Below, piece by piece: positions 1-8,665 of a stretch of 40,386 bases of DNA. The notes under the pieces were generated by a model. It was not told the origin of the DNA. It did no database searches and saw nothing but the letters and a program-made list of their open reading frames with translations. Source of the DNA: an uncultured Veillonella sp. (GTDB lineage Bacteria > Bacillota > Negativicutes > Veillonellales > Veillonellaceae); assembly GCA_934183145.1 (NCBI GenBank), contig CAKPSA010000004.1, forward strand, positions 1 through 40,386, in the 5' to 3' direction. Positions within the stretch are counted from its first letter, which is position 1. Each line of letters opens with the position of its first letter. The translations under genes were made by a program, and so were the position numbers.

Positions 1-60
1 GGTATTTATAATTTATCGTATGAGATTTTGTACAGTTATGAACATTAATACAATACATAA

Positions 61-97
61 AAGAAGACCTAGTACATAATGTACTAGGTCTTTTTTT
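61..97. terminator. Intrinsic terminator after pyrD, probably bidirectional
   Basis: A 10-bp perfect stem (66-75 pairs with 81-90) encloses a 5-nt loop. On the plus strand it is followed by seven T; on the minus strand by a looser TTCTTTTATG tract. It starts just past the pyrD stop codon (100-102), so it ends the pyr operon, and it could also stop a plus-strand transcript entering from the left. Bases 1-60 are AT-rich and hold no gene that I can see. Confidence 0.8.
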
Positions 98-99
98 AA

Positions 100-1050
100 C
101 TATCCTTGATGGACAGCACCTACTATATCAGTAATGCTGTTAAGATTATATTGTTCCACATAATCGCCCATTTCTCGAGCAATACGAGAAATAGCTGTTG
201 GATCTACCATCGTAGCAACCCCAACTTGGACAGCCTGCGCACCAGCCATCATAAATTCGATAGCATCAGTACCTGTCATAATGCCACCAAGGCCCATAAT
301 AGGAATATTAACCCCTTTATACACTTGGTGCACCATGCGAAGTGCTACCGGTTTTACAGCTGGACCAGATAAACCACCATAAATATTACCCAAAACAGGT
401 TTACGACGATGTATATCTATGGCCATGCCAAGAATGGTATTGATAAGACTTACCCCATCACCGCCACCAGCTTCTACAGCCTTTGCGATTTCCACAATGT
501 CTGTAACATTCGGTGAAAGTTTTACAATAACAGGCTTATCTGTTACCTTACGAACCGCTTTAGTTACTTGTTCTACTACCTTAGGATCTACACCAAAAGC
601 CATGCCTTCACAGGCAACATTTGGACATGATACATTAACTTCAAGTCCTGCAATACCATCTACAGATAGAGTTTCTGCCATCCATGCAAATTCCTCTACC
701 GTGCCAGCAGACATATTCGCTAACAATGGTACATCATATTTCTTGAGCTCTGGTAAAATATCTGTTACAAAATGTTCTGCCCCAGGATTTTCAAGGCCAA
801 TACAGTTTAAAACACCAGACGGTGTTTCTGCAATACGAGTCCCTGGATTACCGTGACGACCTTTAGGTGTTAAACCTTTAACGGAAATAGCACCTACCTC
901 ATTGCTAAGGTCTAAATAACCAGCATACTCAGGACCATTACCAAAGGTACCAGATGCAGCGATAATAGGATTTTTCATCTTAATACCGCAGTAATCAATA
1001 GCAAGCTTTGGATTCGGCGTAACGGTGTTATTTAAATCGCGTTCACTCAT
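100..1050 (-). CDS. pyrD: Dihydroorotate dehydrogenase B, catalytic subunit (class 1B)
   Basis: Oxidises dihydroorotate to orotate on FMN, the fourth step of UMP synthesis; electrons pass to the PyrK subunit and on to NAD+. The 316-residue TIM-barrel protein has the N-terminal FMN-binding stretch AASGTFGNG (31-39), and the NVSCPNV motif places Cys142 as the active-site base, Cys rather than Ser being typical of class 1B. The C-terminal GLGGIMTG segment binds phosphate of FMN. The ATG overlaps the pyrK stop as TAATG, and a GGAGGTG ribosome-binding site lies 8 nt upstream, so the two subunits look translationally coupled. It is the last gene of the operon and is followed by a terminator. Confidence 0.97.
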   Translation of the reverse strand: MSERDLNNTVTPNPKLAIDYCGIKMKNPIIAASGTFGNGPEYAGYLDLSNEVGAISVKGLTPKGRHGNPGTRIAETPSGVLNCIGLENPGAEHFVTDILPELKKYDVPLLANMSAGTVEEFAWMAETLSVDGIAGLEVNVSCPNVACEGMAFGVDPKVVEQVTKAVRKVTDKPVIVKLSPNVTDIVEIAKAVEAGGGDGVSLINTILGMAIDIHRRKPVLGNIYGGLSGPAVKPVALRMVHQVYKGVNIPIMGLGGIMTGTDAIEFMMAGAQAVQVGVATMVDPTAISRIAREMGDYVEQYNLNSITDIVGAVHQG

Positions 1051-1817
1051 TAAAAGAACACCTCCTCAGCTGGGAATACAGGACCATCTTTACAAACTTT
1101 GTAACGTTTGCCACCTGCACCATCACAAGCACAACCTAAACACCCACCAGTGCCACAGCCCATACGTTCTTCAAGAGATACTTGGCAAGGTACGTTGAGC
1201 TCTTTAGCTACTTGTGCCACACCTTTCATCATCGGTGTAGGACCACAAGTCATAACAGATGTAAAAGTATTGCCATTAATCAGCTCAGGCATGATTGCTG
1301 TAGGGAAACCTTTTGTACCTACGCTACCATCATCAGTAGTGATGTGGACTTGAACAGGCGTATCTTTGAATAGATCTGCCCAGAAGGTTTCACTTTCATT
1401 TCTAAAACCAAGAATAACTTGTGCCTCTTCCCCTTCTTTCAAATGGGATGCGATGCATAGCATTGGTGCAATACCAACACCACCGCCAACAAGAAGCATA
1501 TTATTAGATGTTACAAATGGTTCCCCCAAAGGTCCTAAACAATCTAGTGTATCGCCAGGTACGAGACGTGTCATAATTTCAGTCCCCTTACCTACGACGC
1601 GATACAAAAGGGTAATAATACCCTTTTGTGCATCAAATCCAGCATAGCTAATAGGGCGACGCAATAATGGCGCCGTAGAGTCCGCTACGCGAACATTACA
1701 AAACTGTCCTACCTTTGCTTCTGCTGCTTGTTTTGGTGCGTGAATATCCATAATCCACACATCAGAGCCTATTTGCTCATTGCGAACGACTTCGCCCTGT
1801 TCTACATAGCCACTCAT
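1050..1817 (-). CDS. pyrK: Dihydroorotate dehydrogenase B, electron-transfer subunit
   Basis: FAD and [2Fe-2S] subunit that carries electrons from PyrD to NAD+. The 255-residue protein shows the ferredoxin-reductase layout: an FAD-binding barrel with LLRRPISYA (about 51-59), then a nucleotide-binding domain with LLVGGGVGIAPML. The C-terminal iron-sulfur motif is C-X4-C-X2-C-X12-C (Cys221, 226, 229, 242), the spacing known in the PyrK family. A GGAG site precedes the ATG, which lies 5 nt after the carB stop. Adjacent pyrD confirms the B-type two-subunit enzyme. Confidence 0.96.
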   Translation of the reverse strand: MSGYVEQGEVVRNEQIGSDVWIMDIHAPKQAAEAKVGQFCNVRVADSTAPLLRRPISYAGFDAQKGIITLLYRVVGKGTEIMTRLVPGDTLDCLGPLGEPFVTSNNMLLVGGGVGIAPMLCIASHLKEGEEAQVILGFRNESETFWADLFKDTPVQVHITTDDGSVGTKGFPTAIMPELINGNTFTSVMTCGPTPMMKGVAQVAKELNVPCQVSLEERMGCGTGGCLGCACDGAGGKRYKVCKDGPVFPAEEVFF

Positions 1818-1822
1818 GATTT

Positions 1823-4800
1823 TTACTCCAATTCAAAATCTTGTAATGCTTCTACATTGTAGTTAGCATCATCTTTACGATTAGCTACAACGCGCAATAC
1901 TTCACGAGCTGTATCAAGACTTGTCAAGCAAGGTGTACCCATTTCTACAGCGAGACGACGTAATTGGAAGCCTTCACGTTCAGGGCGTTTACCTGCAGTC
2001 AATGTGTTGAGTACAAGATCGACTTTATCTTGACGGATGTGGTCAGCACAGTTGTCATCACCTTCAGAGATTTTGTTAACCACCTTACAATCAACACCGT
2101 GTTCGATAAAGTATTTGCCTGTACCACCAGTCGCTTCAATGTGATAACCAAGATCGATGAAACCTTTTGCAAGTTCACACGCCTCTGCTTTATCGCGGTC
2201 TGCTACTGTCATGAGGATAGTACCATCTTCTGGGATACGCATGTTGGCGCCATTGATAGCTTTAAACAAAGCTTCAGAATATGTACGACCAATACCCATA
2301 ACTTCGCCAGTAGATTTCATTTCAGGTCCAAGAGCGATTTCTACAAGGCCCATTTTGGAGAAGGAGAATACAGGTGCTTTTACAGCTACATATGGTTTAT
2401 TAGGTACAAGACCGAGTGGCAAGCCCAAATCTTTTAAGCTTTCACCAAGAGCAATGCGTGTTGCACATTCTACCATATTGATGCCTGTAACCTTAGAAAT
2501 AAATGGTACAGTACGGCTAGAACGAGGGTTAACTTCGATTACGTTAAGTTCACCATCAGCTACGATGTATTGAATATTAAGTACACCTTTAACATTAAGG
2601 CCTACTGCAATACGACGTGTATAGTCCACGATTTGATCAATCAATTCTTGGCTCAAATGTTGAGCAGGATAAACGGCCATGGAGTCACCAGAGTGAACAC
2701 CGGCGCGTTCGATTTGTTCCATGATACCAGGAATACATACGTCAGTACCATCGGAAATAGCGTCAACCTCTACCTCCATACCAACCATGTAACGGTCGAT
2801 AAGAACAGGATGTTCCTTGGATGCTACTACGGCTTCCTTCATGTATACATCAAGCTCTTTATCGTTGTATACGATTTCCATGGCACGACCGCCCAATACA
2901 TAAGAAGGACGAACGATTAATGGATACTTCAAGTTTTTAGCGGCTGCTTGCGCTTCTTCATCGGAAGTTACAAGAGCACCTACTGGACGAGGAATGCCAA
3001 GTTTTGCCAACAATTCATCAAAGCGTTCACGGTCTTCTGCCATATCGATGCTATCTACGGATGTGCCGAGGATTTTGACACCACGCTTAGCTAATGGACC
3101 TGCCAAGTTAATCGCTGTTTGACCACCAAATTGAGCAATAACGCCAGCTGGTTTTTCTTTATCGATGATTTCCATTACATCGTCCACTGTTAATGGTTCA
3201 AAGTACAAGGAATCAGAAATATCAAAGTCTGTAGACACTGTTTCAGGGTTATTGTTGATCATAATAGATTGGTAACCCGCTTTACGAAGTGCCCAAGAGG
3301 AATGTACGGAGCAGTAGTCGAACTCTACGCCTTGACCGATACGAATTGGACCGGAACCAAGTACGACAACGGATTTTTCACCGAGTGGTTTAACTTCGTC
3401 TTCTTGTGCATAAGCACTGTAGTAGTACGGTGTTTTAGATTCGAATTCAGCAGCACATGTATCTACATATTTATATGTTGGAAGAATGTTCCATTCTTTA
3501 CGTTTTGCACGAACTTCATCTACTGTTGTATTAGCATAACGAGCGATAACAGAATCAGTGAAGGAATAACGTTTTGCTTTGCGCAATACGTCTTCTGTTA
3601 AACCATGTTCAGCTAGCGCTTTTTCTACATTAACAATATTTTTGATTTTCTCAATAAAGAATGTATCAATTTTTGTAATGTAATGAATTTTCTCTACACT
3701 AATGCCCTTACGAAGTGCTTCTGCTACAACATAGATACGTTCATCATCTACTAAATGCAAACGTTCAATCAATTGTTCCATGGACTCATGAGAGATTTTC
3801 TTAAGCTCAATATGGTCTAAGCCAATTTCCAAGGAACGAATTGCTTTAAGCAAGGAGCCTTCCAAAGAGCGGTCGATAGCCATAACTTCGCCAGTAGCCT
3901 TCATTTGAGTGCCCAATGTGCGGTCTGCCAAATTGAATTTTTCAAATGGCCAACGTGGGAACTTAGTTACTACATAGTCCAGAGTAGGTTCGAAGCACGC
4001 TTTTGTTTCGCCAGTTACAGCATTTGTAATTTGATCCAATGTCATGCCTACTGCAATTTTTGCAGCTACCTTCGCAATTGGGTAACCAGTTGCTTTAGAT
4101 GCTAATGCAGAGGAACGGGATACACGAGGGTTTACTTCGATAACGATATATTCATTGCTATTTGGATTCAACGCATATTGTACGTTACAACCACCTTCGA
4201 TTTTCAAATAACGAATGATATCTACAGATGCAGTACGAAGCATTTGGTATTGAATATCGTTCAATGTTTGGCTTGGTGCCACAACGATGGAGTCACCAGT
4301 ATGTACGCCTACAGGGTCGATATTTTCCATGTTACATACGATGATGCAGTTATCTGCACTATCGCGCATTACTTCGTATTCAATTTCTTTCCAACCTGCT
4401 ACAGAACGTTCTGCTAGGATTTGGTGAATTGGTGAAAGTTTCAAACCACGGCGTGTGATTTCATACATTTCATCTTCGTTATGTGCAATACCGCCACCAG
4501 TACCGCCCAATGTATAGGCAGGACGAATGATGATAGGATAACCAATGCGATTAGCAAACGCTACGGCTTCTTCAAGATCGTTAAAGATATCGGATTCAGG
4601 AACTGGTTGATTGATTTCCTTCATCGCTTCTTTGAAGAGCTCACGGTCTTCGGCTTGTTTAATAGCTTCAAGTGTTGTACCTAGAAGTTTTACACCATAT
4701 TCTTCTAATACGCCAGCTTCAGACAATTGTACGGCCATGTTAAGACCTACTTGACCACCCAATGTAGCCAACAAGCCCCAAGGGCGTTCTTTTTTTATTA

Positions 4801-5023
4801 CTTCTGTTACGAATTCAAGACTAATCGGTTCTACATATACGCGGTCTGCAATATCTGTATCAGTCATGATTGTAGCAGGATTGGAGTTAACCAATACTAC
4901 TTTATAACCTTCTTCACGAAGGGAACGGCATGCTTGTGTACCAGCATAGTCAAACTCTGCTGCTTGGCCGATAATAATTGGACCAGAACCAATTACAAGT
5001 ACTTTTTTTGCTTCTGTGGTCAT
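1823..5023 (-). CDS. carB: Carbamoyl-phosphate synthase, large subunit
   Basis: Makes carbamoyl phosphate from bicarbonate, ammonia (delivered by CarA) and two ATP. The 1066-residue length is normal for CarB. It has the two homologous ATP-grasp halves: the first begins with [13 protein letters not shown] (about residue 8), the second with [14 protein letters not shown] (about 550). Each half carries the ATP-grasp metal-site motif ([15 protein letters not shown] and [15 protein letters not shown]). The last 130 residues form the MGS-like allosteric domain ([14 protein letters not shown]). The ATG follows the carA stop by 1 nt. This is the only carAB pair here, so it may also serve arginine synthesis, although it sits under pyrimidine control. 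Confidence 0.98.
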   Translation of the reverse strand: MTTEAKKVLVIGSGPIIIGQAAEFDYAGTQACRSLREEGYKVVLVNSNPATIMTDTDIADRVYVEPISLEFVTEVIKKERPWGLLATLGGQVGLNMAVQLSEAGVLEEYGVKLLGTTLEAIKQAEDRELFKEAMKEINQPVPESDIFNDLEEAVAFANRIGYPIIIRPAYTLGGTGGGIAHNEDEMYEITRRGLKLSPIHQILAERSVAGWKEIEYEVMRDSADNCIIVCNMENIDPVGVHTGDSIVVAPSQTLNDIQYQMLRTASVDIIRYLKIEGGCNVQYALNPNSNEYIVIEVNPRVSRSSALASKATGYPIAKVAAKIAVGMTLDQITNAVTGETKACFEPTLDYVVTKFPRWPFEKFNLADRTLGTQMKATGEVMAIDRSLEGSLLKAIRSLEIGLDHIELKKISHESMEQLIERLHLVDDERIYVVAEALRKGISVEKIHYITKIDTFFIEKIKNIVNVEKALAEHGLTEDVLRKAKRYSFTDSVIARYANTTVDEVRAKRKEWNILPTYKYVDTCAAEFESKTPYYYSAYAQEDEVKPLGEKSVVVLGSGPIRIGQGVEFDYCSVHSSWALRKAGYQSIMINNNPETVSTDFDISDSLYFEPLTVDDVMEIIDKEKPAGVIAQFGGQTAINLAGPLAKRGVKILGTSVDSIDMAEDRERFDELLAKLGIPRPVGALVTSDEEAQAAAKNLKYPLIVRPSYVLGGRAMEIVYNDKELDVYMKEAVVASKEHPVLIDRYMVGMEVEVDAISDGTDVCIPGIMEQIERAGVHSGDSMAVYPAQHLSQELIDQIVDYTRRIAVGLNVKGVLNIQYIVADGELNVIEVNPRSSRTVPFISKVTGINMVECATRIALGESLKDLGLPLGLVPNKPYVAVKAPVFSFSKMGLVEIALGPEMKSTGEVMGIGRTYSEALFKAINGANMRIPEDGTILMTVADRDKAEACELAKGFIDLGYHIEATGGTGKYFIEHGVDCKVVNKISEGDDNCADHIRQDKVDLVLNTLTAGKRPEREGFQLRRLAVEMGTPCLTSLDTAREVLRVVANRKDDANYNVEALQDFELE

Positions 5024-5024
5024 A

Positions 5025-6092
5025 TTATTTTCCCTTTCTCATTAAGTCTTCAAATTCGTCAAATAAATATAGATTATCAGTAGGTCCTGGGGACGCTTCT
5101 GGGTGATATTGTACAGAGAAGATAGGCAATTCTTTATGACGCATACCTTCTACAGTGCCATCATTTACACTGCGATGTGTAATTTCTACAAAGTCTGGCA
5201 AGGAAGTATCATCTACTGCATAGCCATGGTTTTGAGATGTAATATATACACGGCCTGTACGTAAATCTTGTACCGGATGGTTAGAGCCACGGTGACCAAA
5301 TTTTAATTTAAATGTTGTACCACCATAGGCTTGAGCCAATACTTGATGGCCCATGCAAATGCCGAAGATAGGTTTTTTACCGAACAATTTCTTTACTTCT
5401 TCTACAGCATAGCCAAGATCTTGAGGGTCTCCAGGGCCGTTAGATAAGAATACACCATCTGGATTTGCTGCCAATACATCTTCAGCCTTAGCATCTGCAG
5501 GGAACACTGTTAAGCGGCAACCAGCTGCTTCTAAAGAGCGAAGGATATTTTCCTTTACACCATAGTCCATTACAGCTACATGGAACTCTGCATTTTTATC
5601 GCCACGCATACCTTGCCATTTTGTAGTTACACGCATAACTTGATCTGTTGGCAAGTCTTGTTTAAATAATTTTTGGATATCTTCCATAGGGTAATCAGAA
5701 CGTACAAGCACGCCTTTCATTACACCATGATTACGAAGAACACGTGTAATAGCACGTGTGTCTACATCATAAAGGCAAGGGATGCCGTGTAAACGAAGAT
5801 ACTCGCTAAATAGGCCTTCATTTTGCCAGTTAGATGGGAAATCACACAGTTCGCCTACGATAAAGCCTTTACAATATGGTTTAGGACCTTGAGTAATAGC
5901 ATTCAATGTACCATAATTACCAATCAAAGGATATGTTAATGTAATAATTTGATCCGCATAGGATGGGTCAGTCAAGATTTCTTGATACCCTGTCATACCT
6001 GTGTTAAATACAACTTCCCCTAATGTAGGAGCGCCACCTAATAAGGAACCTTCAAACACGGAACCATCTTCAAGAACTAACTTGCCTTTCAT
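5025..6092 (-). CDS. carA: Carbamoyl-phosphate synthase, small (glutaminase) subunit
   Basis: Hydrolyses glutamine and channels ammonia to CarB. The 355-residue protein has the CarA N-terminal domain (residues 1 to about 150, starting [15 protein letters not shown]) and a class I glutamine amidotransferase domain. The nucleophile elbow is GICMGHQ (Cys near 245), and the His-Glu pair is in YHPEASPGP near the C-terminus. The ATG overlaps the pyrC stop as TAATG, with a GGAGGG site about 14 nt upstream inside pyrC. Confidence 0.97.
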   Translation of the reverse strand: MKGKLVLEDGSVFEGSLLGGAPTLGEVVFNTGMTGYQEILTDPSYADQIITLTYPLIGNYGTLNAITQGPKPYCKGFIVGELCDFPSNWQNEGLFSEYLRLHGIPCLYDVDTRAITRVLRNHGVMKGVLVRSDYPMEDIQKLFKQDLPTDQVMRVTTKWQGMRGDKNAEFHVAVMDYGVKENILRSLEAAGCRLTVFPADAKAEDVLAANPDGVFLSNGPGDPQDLGYAVEEVKKLFGKKPIFGICMGHQVLAQAYGGTTFKLKFGHRGSNHPVQDLRTGRVYITSQNHGYAVDDTSLPDFVEITHRSVNDGTVEGMRHKELPIFSVQYHPEASPGPTDNLYLFDEFEDLMRKGK

Positions 6093-7378
6093 TATAAGAC
6101 TACGCCCTCCTTCATAACTACTTTGCCATCAACTACTGTGAGTTTGGCCTTACCTGTAACTGTCATACCATCAAATGGGCTGACTTTGCCTTTTGTATAG
6201 AATTTATTACGATCTACTGTCCACTCTTCAGTTGTGGAGAATACAGTAATATCTGCTGGTTTACCAACTTCAAGAACACCTGCATCAAGGCGCATTAATT
6301 CAGCTGGACGTGTACTCATATAGTACACAACTTGGTCGATGCTAAGTTTATCAGGACCATACGCATTGGTAATAACCGCTGCTAAAGATGTTTCAAGACC
6401 ACTGAAACCATTTGGTGCACAGCAGAACTCATGGTCTTTTTCTTCATATGCATGTGGTGCATGGTCTGTAATAATCGCATCGATTGTGCCATCTTTCAAG
6501 CCTTCTAATAATGCTTGACGATGATCTTCGGAGCGAATTGGAGGCGCCATTTTGAATGCTGGATTATATTCGCGTAAGTATTCATCTGTGAAAGATAAAT
6601 GTTGGCTTGTAACTTCACAAGTTACATTAAGACCTTTTGCTTTTGCACGACGAACCATGTCCACTGTATTTTTACTACTTACGTGTGCAATATGAATGTG
6701 ACCGCCTGTCATTTCAGATAACAAGATATCACGAGCAACCGCCAAATCTTCAGCTACTGCAGGACGACCAATAACACCTAGTTCATAGGAAACGATGCCT
6801 TCATGCATATGACCATTTTTAGTCAATGTAATATCTTCTGCATGGTCGATAACCATTTTATTAAACATGGAGGAGTATTCTAAGGCACGACGCATAAATG
6901 CAGCATTTTCTACATAGTGACCATCATCGGAGAATGCTACTACACCAGCTTCCGCCATATCGCCCATTTCAGCAAGTTCCTTACCTTCAAGGCCTTTGGA
7001 TACAGCACCAATAAATTCTACTTTCACAACGCCAGTGAGTTCAGCCTGTTTTTGTAAACCTCTTACAAGTGCAGCATTATCTACAACTGGATTTGTATTA
7101 GCCATAGTGACTACACGTGTGAAGCCACCAGCAGCAGCCGCTTGTGTACCAGAGTGGAAATCTTCTTTAGCTTCTTGGCCTGGTTCACGCAAATGTGTGT
7201 GAATATCGATAAGACCAGGTGCTACGATAAGACCTGTTGCATCATATACTTCAGCGCCTTCAGCACTCAAGTTTTGACCGATGGCTGCAATTTTACCATC
7301 TTTTACGAGAACGTCTGCTACTTCGTTTTGTTTTTTTGCCGGATTAACTACCGTACCATTTTTAATAAGCAAGCTCAC
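6092..7378 (-). CDS. pyrC: Dihydroorotase (class I, metal-dependent)
   Basis: Cyclises carbamoyl aspartate to dihydroorotate. The protein is of the amidohydrolase type, about 428 residues, with the metal-binding DIHTHLREPG motif, later His ligands in DHAED and AHVSS, and the catalytic Asp in ITDHAPH. A GGAGG site ends 8 nt before a GTG at 7378, giving an N-terminus of MSLLIKNG. An in-frame GTG at 7387 lies inside that ribosome-binding site and is unlikely to be used. With the chosen start the gene overlaps the 3' end of pyrB by 17 nt, which suggests coupling. Confidence 0.96.
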   Translation of the reverse strand: MSLLIKNGTVVNPAKKQNEVADVLVKDGKIAAIGQNLSAEGAEVYDATGLIVAPGLIDIHTHLREPGQEAKEDFHSGTQAAAAGGFTRVVTMANTNPVVDNAALVRGLQKQAELTGVVKVEFIGAVSKGLEGKELAEMGDMAEAGVVAFSDDGHYVENAAFMRRALEYSSMFNKMVIDHAEDITLTKNGHMHEGIVSYELGVIGRPAVAEDLAVARDILLSEMTGGHIHIAHVSSKNTVDMVRRAKAKGLNVTCEVTSQHLSFTDEYLREYNPAFKMAPPIRSEDHRQALLEGLKDGTIDAIITDHAPHAYEEKDHEFCCAPNGFSGLETSLAAVITNAYGPDKLSIDQVVYYMSTRPAELMRLDAGVLEVGKPADITVFSTTEEWTVDRNKFYTKGKVSPFDGMTVTGKAKLTVVDGKVVMKEGVVL

Positions 7379-8312
7379 TACCGTCACCTCCGATAATAGT
7401 TAAGTACAATACAGCCATACGTACAGCTACGCCATTACGTACCTGTTCTTGAATTACGGATTGATCAGAATATGCTACATCTGGTGCAATTTCAAGGCCA
7501 CGGTTCATAGGACCTGGATGCATTACCATCACATCATCTTTAGCCAATTTCAATACATCATTGTTAATACCAAAGATACGTGCATATTCTCTATTTGTAG
7601 GATACAACGCAGAATGAATACGTTCTAATTGAATGCGAAGTACGTTAACCACATCTGCATCAGCCACTGCTTCACGAATATCGTGGTGTACGGTAACACC
7701 TAATTTTTCGAGCTCTGGATATACCATCGTACGAGGACCAGCCAAATGTACTTTAGCACCCATTTTTGTAAGGCCATAAATATTAGATCTTGCTACACGG
7801 CTATGCATAATATCGCCTAAGATAACAACTTTTAGACCTTCAATAGATTCTTTTTTCTCCAAAATAGAGTACATATCCAATAACGCTTGTGTTGGATGTT
7901 CATGAGCGCCATCACCAGCATTGATGATGATAGGATCTACTGCTTTTGTGGCATATAGAGGAGCCCCTTCAGCACTATGACGCATTACGATAGCATCTGT
8001 GCCCATGTAGGACAAAGTTAGCAAGGTATCGCGGAAGCTTTCACCTTTACCCATGGAAGAACCGCTTGGAGAAAGATTAATAACGTCAGCCCCTAAATAT
8101 TTACCGGCCAATTCAAAGGAACTACGGGTACGAGTACTAGGTTCCATAAAGAGGTTGATAATGGATTTCCCCTTTAGAAGTGGAACCTTCTTGTCATCAG
8201 AAAGAACGATTTTTTTCATTTTCTTTGCCACATTTAAAATCAATTTGATTTCTTCAGGTGACACATTTTGCAAACCCAATAAATGTTTGCCTTTTAGGCT
8301 AACTTGTCCCAT
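7362..8312 (-). CDS. pyrB: Aspartate carbamoyltransferase, catalytic subunit
   Basis: Transfers the carbamoyl group to aspartate, the committed step of pyrimidine synthesis. The 316-residue protein has the carbamoyl-phosphate loop FMEPSTRTRSSFE, the HPTQALLDMYS motif and the aspartate-side MHPGPMNRG motif. No regulatory pyrI gene is adjacent, as in Gram-positive bacteria whose ATCase is controlled at the level of transcription. It is the first gene of the pyr operon, directly behind a PyrR attenuator leader. The ATG has a GAGGAAAT site upstream. Confidence 0.97.
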   Translation of the reverse strand: MGQVSLKGKHLLGLQNVSPEEIKLILNVAKKMKKIVLSDDKKVPLLKGKSIINLFMEPSTRTRSSFELAGKYLGADVINLSPSGSSMGKGESFRDTLLTLSYMGTDAIVMRHSAEGAPLYATKAVDPIIINAGDGAHEHPTQALLDMYSILEKKESIEGLKVVILGDIMHSRVARSNIYGLTKMGAKVHLAGPRTMVYPELEKLGVTVHHDIREAVADADVVNVLRIQLERIHSALYPTNREYARIFGINNDVLKLAKDDVMVMHPGPMNRGLEIAPDVAYSDQSVIQEQVRNGVAVRMAVLYLTIIGGDGSELAY

Positions 8313-8335
8313 GATTTCCTCCTAACTCACGTAAC

Positions 8336-8440
8336 AAAAAAGACCTTTTGCCCAGGGCAAAAGGTCAAATAGTTTGCACAAAGAAGCCCTTATGGGGGCG
8401 CTTCAACTATATTCCTTTCTCAGCCTCTCTGGACTAAATT
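8336..8440 (-). promoter_or_regulatory. PyrR-dependent attenuator in the pyr leader
   Basis: The minus-strand RNA has all three mutually exclusive parts of a Bacillus-type pyr attenuator. First is the conserved PyrR loop UCCAGAGAGG (within 8421-8434), closed by UUAG/CUGA and a lower CCUUU/AAAGG stem. Second is an antiterminator: AAAGG (8414-8418) plus AUAGUU (8405-8410) can pair with AACUAU (8369-8374) plus CCUUU (8360-8364). Third is a terminator with a 12-bp stem (8342-8353 with 8355-8366) followed by six U (8336-8341). PyrR with UMP should hold the first hairpin, free the terminator and stop transcription before pyrB. A GC-rich hairpin (about 8379-8404) sits in the antiterminator loop, and another (8461-8477) lies upstream. 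Confidence 0.93.
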
Positions 8441-8496
8441 AAAAGGTTTTGTAATATGCAATGGTCTCTCGTACCATAGGTGCATTTTCTTTATTT

Positions 8497-8525
8497 ATTG
8501 TACTGAATCTACCCTTGAAAGTCAA
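8497..8525 (-). promoter_or_regulatory. Sigma-A-type promoter of the pyr operon
   Basis: On the minus strand there is a -35 TTGACT (8520-8525), a 17-bp spacer and a -10 TACAAT (8497-8502). Transcription would begin near 8490, giving a leader of about 178 nt that contains the whole attenuator. Confidence 0.8.
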
Positions 8526-8553
8526 TGTAAAAGCGAAAGTTCATAAGTATTTT

Positions 8554-8589
8554 AAAAAGAGGACAAGCCTTATAAAATGGCTTGTCCTC
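8554..8589 (-). terminator. Terminator of the rapZ-whiA region operon
   Basis: An 11-bp stem (8559-8569 with 8579-8589) has a 9-nt loop and five U on the minus strand (8554-8558). It lies about 75 nt past the stop of the giant exported protein gene and just upstream of the pyr promoter, insulating the two operons. Confidence 0.88.
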
Positions 8590-8665
8590 TCTATACTTCA
8601 CCAATTATACGCAATTAAATAATCTGTGATTACATAAAAATCGTTTTCATTATTATAATCTAGTA

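Noticed and set aside
1964..3601. Several plus-strand ORFs of 110-157 codons opposite carB
   Set aside because: They lie wholly inside a conserved 1066-codon gene, have no ribosome-binding sites, and their translations are Cys/Phe/Tyr-rich, as expected for shadow frames.
8379..8404. GC-rich hairpin in the pyr leader as a separate terminator
   Set aside because: It is not followed by a U run; it fits better as a hairpin within the antiterminator loop.
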